Assembly: GCA_016867675.1 (NCBI GenBank)
Contig: VGIZ01000007.1
Location: 1 to 12,450 of the forward strand
Direction of reading: 5' to 3'
Source: Candidatus Aenigmatarchaeota archaeon
GTDB taxonomy: Archaea > Aenigmatarchaeota > Aenigmatarchaeia > QMZP01
Length of the DNA: 12,450 bases
The notes under the pieces are model-generated. The model made no database searches. It saw only the letters and a program-made list of their open reading frames with translations, and was not told the DNA's origin. The translations under genes were made by a program, and so were the position numbers. Each line of letters begins with the position of its first letter. The first letter of the stretch is position 1. Of the stretch, positions 1 to 5,764 are shown piece by piece.

Positions 1-75
1 TTTACGTGAAGGGGAAAAGATGACATCCAGCTTTTGGGCTATAAACAATTAAAGGCAGCAGGCGGTATATTGTAT
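1..75 (+). promoter_or_regulatory. Upstream region and TATA-like box of the pilin-like gene
   Basis: A TATAAA lies at 40-45, with its centre about 33 nt before the ATG at 76. That would place initiation near 67-71 and leave a very short leader. Two plus-strand frames entering from outside the window close here, with TGA at 21-23 and TAA at 50-52. Either could be the tail of an upstream gene, but too little is visible to decide. The box position is seen; its use as a promoter is inferred. Confidence 0.35.
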
Positions 76-216
76 ATGACGAAAAGAAGCGGCTCAATTG
101 AGTTGAGCATGAATCTCATAGTCACCCTGATATTCGGAGCAGCGCTTCTCGCCCTGTTCATCATATGGCTGGTTATGGCGTTCGGAAGGGCTAATTTTTG
201 GAGTTTCTGGGGCTAG
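76..216 (+). CDS. Pilin-like single-helix membrane microprotein
   Basis: This 46-residue protein has a short basic N-terminus (MTKRSG), a polar junction (SIELSMN) and one long hydrophobic stretch (roughly residues 12-32, LIVTLIFGAALLALFIIW), ending in an aromatic tail (FWSFWG). The layout resembles the N-terminal helix of archaeal type IV pilin-like precursors, where a prepilin peptidase cleaves just before the hydrophobic helix. Here cleavage after Gly6 is possible, but a Glu at +5 is missing, so class III processing is a guess. I chose the ATG at 76 over the in-frame ATG at 34 because the latter adds a non-conserved-looking lead and lies before the TATA-like box. The stop TAG (214-216) directly abuts the convergent gene's stop. 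It could instead be an unrelated single-pass membrane peptide. Confidence 0.5.
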   Translation: MTKRSGSIELSMNLIVTLIFGAALLALFIIWLVMAFGRANFWSFWG

Positions 217-3201
217 TCAGAGCGACCTGCCGTAATTCAGCCCCACGGTCGCGAGGTCGAATATGTCAACCCTGCCGTCTCCCGTAACGTCCGCGTTCGG
301 GTTCCACCTGCCATCACCTGGCTTTGAGCCGAAAGCCAAGCCCACCGTCGCCAGGTCAAGTATGTCAACCCTCGAGTCGCCATTGATGTCGCCGTTCAAC
401 TTGCAGCCGGTGTCAGTAATGTCTGTGAAGCCGTCGCAGTCGTTGTCCCTCCCGTCCTTGCAGTTACCATTTGCTGCGGTTTCGTTCATGTTGTATCCGC
501 CGCAGGAACACGAGCAGTCGGTGCAGCTGTCGGAGAAAAAGGCGCATCCCGCGGCATTGCTTGAGCAATAGTAGTACCTGTAGGAGTCGCCGCTGCAGCC
601 GTCATTGAGCCTGCAGTTCAGGCAGTTCGGCCAGACGCCGCAGGAAATGTTTGTCGCAGCGCAGGAAGGCGGCGTTATGCAGCTTCCGTTGCTGCAAATC
701 TGCCCTTGGCTGCATGCATTCCCACACGAGCCGCAGTTGTTGCTGTCTGATGTGATGTTGACTTCACAGCCGTCGGAGGCGTTCTGGTTGCAGTTAGACA
801 TTCCCGCTTGGCAGCCCGTACATGAGCCTGATGAGCAGAAGCCGGATGAGCTGCAGTTTTCATTGCCTGTCCCGCTTGTCGTAGCTGGCCATTCAAGGCA
901 CGAGTCGCCGTCGTAGTTGCCGCATGCCTGCCTGACATTCCCGTTGCATTTCGTCTGGTTTGCAGAGCACTCATCCGTGCATGTTGTGACGCATGTGCCA
1001 TTTGAGCACGCGGTTCCTTCGGGGCAGTCCTGAAGTTTCTGTCCTATTGTGCTTATGGTGAAACCACATAAACCATTGTCGCAGCGAAAATTGTCATAAC
1101 ACATCCTTGACTGGTATACGGAGTTGTTTATGCAATAACCTGCGCTCCACGAGCCGCAGCTCGCGGTGCCGTTGCACTGCTGCTTAAGCACGTATGTTTT
1201 TGTGCAGTAGGAGCTTGCCCTGCCCGCGTTGACGCAGACATTTCTCATCTGCCATGAATCATCTGTAAGCGGATTCAGGTTCCCACATACCCTTGTCAAC
1301 CCTTCCATGTGGCAGCATTCAGGCGAGCCTTCCCAGCTCCCGCAGTTGTCATCACTGGCGCATGCGACACACTGGCCGCTGTCGCAGCCATAGGCGCAGT
1401 CGCTCACCTTTTCCTCCTGCGTCCAGACATTATCATAGCATTTGGTGTCGCCCGTGTTGCAGCCCTTGTCATGGCATGTCCTGCTGTGATACACACCGCC
1501 CGCCTTGCAGTAGTTTGCTGACCACGGCCCGCAGTAGTCTGCGCACGATTCCACAACCTCGGTTTCCTGCCTGACTGCCTTGTAGGTGCATGTTTCGGGC
1601 GTTGTGCCGGCGCACAGGCCGTCATAAACCCACCGCGAACGGTCTATCTCCGTGTATCCGGCGCAATAGGGGCTGCTCCATGGGTCTGTTTTGCCCGGGC
1701 AGTCCTGTATCTTGACATCCTCTATGCGCGAGCTGCTGAAGCAGCTCCCGCCCGAGCACCCCTTGTCGTAGCAGTTCCTTTTGTGCCAGAGCTGGTTGCC
1801 GCTGCTGCAGTATGCGTTCTGCCATGCATCGCAGTAGCTGTCGCCGCAATCCTGCTTCGCGCCGCCTGAATCCGTATAGCTGCAGTCGCCGTTCGCGTTG
1901 CAATAATAATCCCTCCATAGCTGCCAAACATCGTTGTTCTGGCAGTATGTGCTTCCGGTCCATCCGTCTGCAGGGCAGTCCGAATCAGCAAAGCAATCCC
2001 TAACATTCACGGGTATTTTGAATACAGGGAAGCACTGCTGGTCCTGCTCGCTTGTCTCGCCTGTTCTGGGGTCGTTCACAGTGTTCATGCCGCTGGCAGG
2101 CGTGTCGAACGCAGCCCTTACCTTCACCCAGCCGTCGCCCTTGCTGTTTCCTGCGAGCTTAGTGTATATGTATCTTGAATCCCCTGCGCTGTACGTTGTC
2201 CATGTGTCCAGAAGCTTGTACTGCGAGGACGGGACGTTGCACGCCCCGCTCAGCTGGCTTCCGGGTGGATATGGCTTTGAAGAGTAGGACCCTCCCCTGT
2301 CGGAGACGTCAAGGTTCGTGTTCACGCTCATGCTCACGTATCCGCTGTTGCTTGTCGGCCCACCGCCGATGTTGGTGACGTAGAAGTCAAGGTTTTTGCT
2401 CTGGCCAAGCTTGATTTTGATCGGCGTTGAGAAGCTGTACCATGCGCCGTCAAGCCTGTACTGCCTGCTGCCTAAATATCTGATGTCAGGGTCGGGCGGG
2501 TTTGTTACAGTTATGACCAGAGGGTTTGCGTATGAGTTCGCCCATGCAGTGTCATAATTCATAAGCGTGCCTCCTAGAATGCCCTTGCCGTATCCGTGGG
2601 CCATTATAGTTACAGCATATGTTAAGCCGCTGTTCTCTGTCCCAAGGTTTGCAAAGGCAACATCATTTAAGTTGTTCATCAAATTTTCTGCCCAGTTTTC
2701 ACCATCCTCTGGAGAAAATGGATTATAGTCATAGGTTTCTATGGTGTCATATTCAGAACGGTAAACATACAACCTATTATATGAGTCACCCTGACCTGTC
2801 CGTGTGACACTTAACCTGTGCGTAAATGTCTTTTCTTTGATGGGCGAAAAATCTACCCACCAGCAAATAGGGCAAATGCCATAGAGATAGTTTAATCTTA
2901 CAGTATATGTTATTTCATATGTTTTCAGCAAATCAAGCCCAATGTTCATCATTATCCATTGGCTTGGAAATGAATCCTTCAGGGTGGCGCCGGCCGTCAC
3001 TGAGTCTATGGTACTTATTGCTGAGCCAGATGTGATACGCGGATTTGTTATATAAGCAGACGGAAAAGATGCGACAGACATGTTCCCTGTTATGTTTATG
3101 GCGGTCCTGTTGCCGTCATCAGCTGCCGCCAGGCCTATGGACGATGATGCTACGAGAAACACCACGATGAAGGCTGCCAGACCCGCACGACCCATTCCCA
3201 T
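217..3201 (-). CDS. Secreted cysteine-rich dockerin-domain protein
   Basis: A 994-residue exported protein with a signal peptide at about residues 1-27 (hydrophobic FIVVFLVASSSIGLAAA). Residues 28-400 are beta-rich with few cysteines and no family I recognise. Residues 402-676 hold at least five copies of a Trp/Cys repeat. Residues 741-841 are a cysteine cassette (CLEWP, DGCEV, NCGSCGNAC) shared with the peptidase at 5765-8458. Residues 853-900 are another Cys-rich segment. Residues 914-933 carry a MopE-like DNDCDG motif, and 937-991 form a type I dockerin with two calcium-loop repeats ending in DILDLATVG and DIFDLATVG. By my count it has about 74 cysteines, so it is probably extracellular and heavily disulfide-bonded. 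NRT, NIT and NMS near the mature N-terminus are glycosylation sequons. An ATG two codons downstream (3195) is an alternative start. No Shine-Dalgarno is evident. Role: surface structure, adhesion or assembly by inference only. Confidence 0.85.
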   Translation of the reverse strand: MGMGRAGLAAFIVVFLVASSSIGLAAADDGNRTAINITGNMSVASFPSAYITNPRITSGSAISTIDSVTAGATLKDSFPSQWIMMNIGLDLLKTYEITYTVRLNYLYGICPICWWVDFSPIKEKTFTHRLSVTRTGQGDSYNRLYVYRSEYDTIETYDYNPFSPEDGENWAENLMNNLNDVAFANLGTENSGLTYAVTIMAHGYGKGILGGTLMNYDTAWANSYANPLVITVTNPPDPDIRYLGSRQYRLDGAWYSFSTPIKIKLGQSKNLDFYVTNIGGGPTSNSGYVSMSVNTNLDVSDRGGSYSSKPYPPGSQLSGACNVPSSQYKLLDTWTTYSAGDSRYIYTKLAGNSKGDGWVKVRAAFDTPASGMNTVNDPRTGETSEQDQQCFPVFKIPVNVRDCFADSDCPADGWTGSTYCQNNDVWQLWRDYYCNANGDCSYTDSGGAKQDCGDSYCDAWQNAYCSSGNQLWHKRNCYDKGCSGGSCFSSSRIEDVKIQDCPGKTDPWSSPYCAGYTEIDRSRWVYDGLCAGTTPETCTYKAVRQETEVVESCADYCGPWSANYCKAGGVYHSRTCHDKGCNTGDTKCYDNVWTQEEKVSDCAYGCDSGQCVACASDDNCGSWEGSPECCHMEGLTRVCGNLNPLTDDSWQMRNVCVNAGRASSYCTKTYVLKQQCNGTASCGSWSAGYCINNSVYQSRMCYDNFRCDNGLCGFTISTIGQKLQDCPEGTACSNGTCVTTCTDECSANQTKCNGNVRQACGNYDGDSCLEWPATTSGTGNENCSSSGFCSSGSCTGCQAGMSNCNQNASDGCEVNITSDSNNCGSCGNACSQGQICSNGSCITPPSCAATNISCGVWPNCLNCRLNDGCSGDSYRYYYCSSNAAGCAFFSDSCTDCSCSCGGYNMNETAANGNCKDGRDNDCDGFTDITDTGCKLNGDINGDSRVDILDLATVGLAFGSKPGDGRWNPNADVTGDGRVDIFDLATVGLNYGRSL
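1174..1998 (-). repeat. Degenerate Trp/Cys repeat units in the dockerin protein
   Basis: Residues 402-676 of the encoded protein contain five to six units of about 45-55 residues. The best units follow the pattern C-x(2)-W-x(3)-YC, then VYxSRxC, then (Y/H)DKGC, GxC, and a closing charged strand ending in DC. Clear examples start near residues 457, 557 and 682; the unit near 620 is expanded and the one near 508 lacks several cysteines. They are divergent at DNA level, so this looks like an old protein-repeat expansion, not a recent nucleotide duplication. Confidence 0.65.
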
Positions 3202-3263
3202 AGGTTGAAGTTTGGATTAAAAAGGGCTTGCAACTTACTCCAGAGTTTTCCACAGCGCCTAGG

Positions 3264-3275
3264 CCATATATAGCC
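3264..3275 (-). promoter_or_regulatory. TATA-like box for the dockerin protein gene
   Basis: On the minus strand this reads GGCTATATATGG, the strongest TATA-like element in the intergenic stretch 3202-3365. Initiation about 26 nt downstream (near 3243) would give a leader of around 42 nt before the ATG at 3201. A weaker CTTTTTAAT at 3217-3225 is closer to the gene and would suit leaderless use of the ATG at 3195. Confidence 0.45.
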
Positions 3276-3295
3276 CTCTAAGTTGACAGAGCTCA

Positions 3296-3332
3296 GGAAG
3301 AAAGGGTGGGGTTGTGAGTATCCCTTTCTTCC
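3296..3332. repeat. Perfect 11-bp inverted repeat downstream of the lipoprotein operon
   Basis: GGAAGAAAGGG at 3296-3306 pairs exactly with CCCTTTCTTCC at 3322-3332 across a 15-nt loop. It begins 33 nt after the stop of the small lipoprotein gene (3366-3740) in its direction of transcription and lies just before the TATA-like box of the next gene. No T-run follows on the minus strand, so a termination role is uncertain. An mRNA 3'-end stabilising hairpin or a protein-binding site is equally possible. Confidence 0.5.
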
Positions 3333-3365
3333 ATGCCAGTGAACCGCCCTCTGGCTTCGGCTGGA

Positions 3366-3740
3366 TTAGCGATGCCGCGGCGGAGGCGGACCGCCTGGCG
3401 GCGGGCCAAGCCTTGGTCCAGGACCACCTGGCCCTGGCGGCGGCGCAGGCCTCGGCGGCGGAGCGAACCCCGGGCCCTGTCCTGGCCCCTGTCGTGGAGG
3501 CACGAATCTGGGAGGCTGGACACGTCCTGGCTCAGGCTGGAAACGGCCCGGCGGAGGACGCATGAACTCCGGAGGAGGCGGATGGTGCTCGGGCACATAC
3601 CTCGGCCCTGGCACGAACTCATGATGGTGCCCGGGCGGAGGCACCATGACAGGATGATGCCTCCTGTGGCCGGGCTCATAGCAGCCGAAGACCATCAGGG
3701 CCAGCAACGTCAGCACAGCAAACACAACCATTTTCTTCAT
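3366..3740 (-). CDS. Small Pro/His-rich predicted lipoprotein
   Basis: A 124-residue protein that starts MKKMVVFAVLTLLALMVFGC, a basic-hydrophobic signal peptide with a lipobox-like MVFGC, so Cys20 would be lipidated and the protein anchored outside the membrane. The mature part is almost entirely Pro, Gly, His and Arg: a His-dense first third (HRRHH, GHHHE, PEHHPPPP) and a Pro/Gly-rich rest. It has no recognisable fold and is probably disordered; the His clusters could bind metal, which is inference only. It starts 31 nt after the stop of the lipoprotein gene at 3772-4800, with GGTGA and AAAGGA just upstream of the ATG, so the two form an operon. High GC opens long antisense frames here, but the signal peptide supports this strand. 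Confidence is reduced by low complexity. Confidence 0.65.
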   Translation of the reverse strand: MKKMVVFAVLTLLALMVFGCYEPGHRRHHPVMVPPPGHHHEFVPGPRYVPEHHPPPPEFMRPPPGRFQPEPGRVQPPRFVPPRQGPGQGPGFAPPPRPAPPPGPGGPGPRLGPPPGGPPPPRHR

Positions 3741-3771
3741 AGGTCACCGTCCTTTCGTGCGGGAATGCCCA

Positions 3772-4800
3772 CTACCTGCGGTTCTGTTGCTGCAGCCGTT
3801 GCCTGGCTTCTTCAGCCTGCCTGCGGAACTGTTCCATCTGCTGCTGGTTCTGCTGCTGTTGGTTGCACCAGGCACCGCCCAGGATGCCCAGCGTTTCACG
3901 GTTTGTCTGGTTCATCCTGTCGACGCTGCGGCCCATGCTGTTCAGCGTGCGTCTTGTGTTGTCGATGAAGTCCTGCGTGTTCTGCCGGTTCATCTGCTGT
4001 ATCATGTACATGTCCTGGACGAAGTCGGAACCGCCCCCCTGCTGCACGATGACCTGCTGCGGCTGCTGGGCGAACTGCTGCTGTGCCAGCTGGGGATACT
4101 GGACAGGCGGCCGGTAGTGTATAACAAGTTCCTTCGGTCTGTCTGTGATGTTGACCCTTCCGAACATGTCCAGCCACGTCACTACGAACACGGGCTGTGT
4201 GGTATTTACCTTCCCGCCATTCGCAATCGCATAAACCTTGCCAGGCTCCATGGGCTTTTCTTCGTTGGCGCCGACCACAACAGTCTCCTTGCCCGCCGTC
4301 ACCTCTTGTATCAGCCCGGGCACAAAGGCGCAATTTCTGCCAAGCGGAACAATCTTTTGCACGAGCGGGTCGACCAATACAGTGTCGACGGGGTAAGCGG
4401 ATATGTTGATGTCGGCAGCCACTTCAAGCATGCGATACAGAACGCCGCTCTTGGTTGAGGAGAGGAACACCTGCCCGGGATAAACCTTTTCCTCCGGCAT
4501 AATCATCTGGGCGCCGTTGGTCGGATAATCCCGCGGCAGGAAGGCGTAAGTCTTGCTGGGGTCAAGGACGTCGCTCGTGAAGTAGTAGGATGGGTTCAGG
4601 TAGATGACGCCAGGCCTCATGCCGTGGAACCTGTTCACAAAACCAATGTCGTATCGGTAGGCCTTGCCGGGTTCGGACTTAAACTCGATGCCGGCTTGGC
4701 GGGGAACGTTCCAATACCTCTGGCCGTTGTGCATCACGCTGCACCCAACAGCCCCAAAAACCAGCGCGAGCAGCGCCGCGAGAATCAGTGTATTCCTCAT
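3772..4800 (-). CDS. Predicted lipoprotein with Gln-rich helical C-terminus
   Basis: A 342-residue protein of unrecognised family. Residues 1-20 (MRNTLILAALLALVFGAVGC) are a signal peptide with a lipobox-like end, predicting lipidation at Cys20 and an extracellular location. Residues 25-230 look like a mixed beta domain with short repeating Pro/Gly turns. Residues 231-342 are Gln/Asn/Arg-rich and mostly helical, with heptad-like QQ and RQAEEARQRLQQQ segments suggesting a coiled coil or oligomerisation arm. The start is supported by a strong Shine-Dalgarno (AAAGGAGG, 4808-4815) with 7-nt spacing, stronger than at any other gene in the window. ATA is used for 4 of 16 Ile codons by my count, against 17 of 23 in the prenyl synthase gene at 9135-10133. 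The lipobox, strong ribosome site and codon choice hint at bacterial ancestry, but none is decisive. Confidence 0.7.
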   Translation of the reverse strand: MRNTLILAALLALVFGAVGCSVMHNGQRYWNVPRQAGIEFKSEPGKAYRYDIGFVNRFHGMRPGVIYLNPSYYFTSDVLDPSKTYAFLPRDYPTNGAQMIMPEEKVYPGQVFLSSTKSGVLYRMLEVAADINISAYPVDTVLVDPLVQKIVPLGRNCAFVPGLIQEVTAGKETVVVGANEEKPMEPGKVYAIANGGKVNTTQPVFVVTWLDMFGRVNITDRPKELVIHYRPPVQYPQLAQQQFAQQPQQVIVQQGGGSDFVQDMYMIQQMNRQNTQDFIDNTRRTLNSMGRSVDRMNQTNRETLGILGGAWCNQQQQNQQQMEQFRRQAEEARQRLQQQNRR

Positions 4801-4807
4801 GGCAATG

Positions 4808-4815
4808 CCTCCTTT
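4808..4815 (-). promoter_or_regulatory. Strong Shine-Dalgarno site of the lipoprotein operon
   Basis: The minus strand reads AAAGGAGG seven nucleotides before the ATG at 4800. Most other starts in this window have a weak site or none, so this one fixes the start and marks a leadered, ribosome-binding-site type of initiation. Confidence 0.7.
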
Positions 4816-4999
4816 GCCTGTGCTCGCAAAGATGCAGAAAAAGCTGACCTGACACCCGCGACCACGCGTCTCGGGTGGTTGCTTGGCTTCACTGATATGT
4901 AAGCACCGACCGAAATCGGTGATTGTTTTTGATGTTCTTGACGGATAAGCATGACGGATTGCAGGTCGCTAAGTTAGATTTGGGCGGGAAGACTTAAAA
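4816..4999 (-). promoter_or_regulatory. Promoter and structured leader of the lipoprotein operon
   Basis: On the minus strand TTTTAA at 4994-4999 is a good TATA-like box only 28 nt after the ATPase stop. Initiation near 4969 would give an approximately 170-nt leader before the ATG at 4800. Within it are two potential hairpins: CACCGA (4904-4909) with TCGGTG (4916-4921), and CACCCG (4853-4858) with CGGGTG (4872-4877). I recognise no known riboswitch class. Leader length and structure are inference from motif positions. Confidence 0.35.
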
Positions 5000-5026
5000 G
5001 CAGGATTGCCCCGTGCTCCTGCGAAG

Positions 5027-5713
5027 CTACATCTCGGGCTTCTTGACAATGATGCCGCGGCCAGCTATCTCGAAGGGATAGACGTCCTTGCCGTGGTTTG
5101 TGCGCCGCATCTTCCTTATGACCAGCGAGCGGTTGTAGGCCTCGCCGATGCCCAGGTAGTTGAGGACAATGACCCCGTCCACCACGAACTCCTCCACCCC
5201 GAACCGCGAGAGCGCCTTGGAATCCTCGGGTATCTCGGACACTATGAGCGCGGTGCAGCCGTCATGCGACTTCAGCGCGTTGATTATGCCGTAGACGCGC
5301 CTCCTGACCTGCGCGTGCGTGTCTAGGCTCAAACCCATCACAGCAGTCGAGTCTATGACAAGCCGCCTTGCCTTGAGCGCCGCGATCTCGCTCATCATCA
5401 CCGTGCCCAGGTTGTTCACCTGCGCGGGGTCGTGGTAGATGATCTTGCACAGCCCCTTCTTCTCGTAGGTTGCGAAGTCCCAGCCAAACAGCATCGCGTC
5501 CTCCTTGATGTCAACAGGGTCCTCCTCAAGGGTTATGTAGACAACGGGGTCGCCCTGCTGCAGTCCCTGCCACAGGAACTGGCAGGCGAATAAGGTCTTG
5601 CCTGTCCCTGTTGTGCCTGTGACAAGGTAGCTGGAACCCTGCACAAACCCACCTTCCATGAGCCCGTCAAGCCCTGGTATGCCTGTCTTGACGCGCTTGA
5701 TTGCTGATGGCAT
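5027..5713 (-). CDS. Single-domain KaiC/RecA-superfamily ATPase
   Basis: A 228-residue cytoplasmic ATPase with one KaiC-like domain spanning nearly the whole protein. The N-terminus has the family signature TGIPGLDGLMEGG (10-22). Walker A is GTTGTGKT (33-40), the paired catalytic glutamates are E63-E64 in YITLEED, and Walker B is RRLVIDS (116-122). The C-terminal part has the LVIRKMRRTNHG segment usual in archaeal KaiC-like proteins. It lacks a second KaiC domain and any DNA-binding extension, so it is neither a clock KaiC nor RadA. ArlH of the archaellum is a distant relative, but the intact EE pair and the absence of other archaellum genes argue against it. It follows the peptidase gene on the same strand with a 51-nt gap and its own TATA-like box. 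These proteins usually act in signalling or regulation; the partner here is unknown. Confidence 0.9.
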   Translation of the reverse strand: MPSAIKRVKTGIPGLDGLMEGGFVQGSSYLVTGTTGTGKTLFACQFLWQGLQQGDPVVYITLEEDPVDIKEDAMLFGWDFATYEKKGLCKIIYHDPAQVNNLGTVMMSEIAALKARRLVIDSTAVMGLSLDTHAQVRRRVYGIINALKSHDGCTALIVSEIPEDSKALSRFGVEEFVVDGVIVLNYLGIGEAYNRSLVIRKMRRTNHGKDVYPFEIAGRGIIVKKPEM

Positions 5714-5743
5714 GGCTATCGCATAATAATTGGGGACGGCGGC

Positions 5744-5749
5744 TTATAA
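5744..5749 (-). promoter_or_regulatory. TATA-like box for the KaiC-like ATPase gene
   Basis: TTATAA on the minus strand lies about 33 nt upstream of the ATG at 5713, predicting initiation within roughly 5-10 nt of the start codon. There is no clear Shine-Dalgarno, which fits a near-leaderless transcript. The ATPase may therefore be transcribed separately from the peptidase gene upstream. Confidence 0.45.
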
Positions 5750-5764
5750 CTATTGAAGAGGCAC

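Noticed and set aside
229..393. Cellulosome interpretation of the dockerin domains
   Set aside because: No cohesin, scaffoldin or glycoside hydrolase is visible. Isolated archaeal dockerins are known outside cellulose degradation.
679..1998. Regular cysteine-codon periodicity as a possible CRISPR or DNA repeat array
   Set aside because: The repeats are at protein level only; nucleotide identity between units is low and an uninterrupted coding frame explains them.
3333..3968. Long plus-strand open frame of 211 codons
   Set aside because: It is Arg/Pro/Trp-rich junk opposite a GC-rich gene that has a signal peptide and lipobox on the minus strand, and it runs across two minus-strand genes.
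3757..4458. Plus-strand open frame of 233 codons antisense to the lipoprotein gene
   Set aside because: Leu/His/Val-rich composition with no domain. The opposite strand has a signal peptide, a strong Shine-Dalgarno and coherent protein sequence.
4904..4930. Hairpin followed by a T-run that looks like a plus-strand intrinsic terminator
   Set aside because: There is no plus-strand gene upstream to terminate. It lies in the leader of a minus-strand operon, where the T-run becomes an A-run before the hairpin.
5027..5713. Assignment of the KaiC-like ATPase as archaellum ArlH
   Set aside because: It keeps the catalytic EE pair and KaiC-type C-terminus, and no archaellum genes (arlB, arlD-G, arlI, arlJ) are adjacent.
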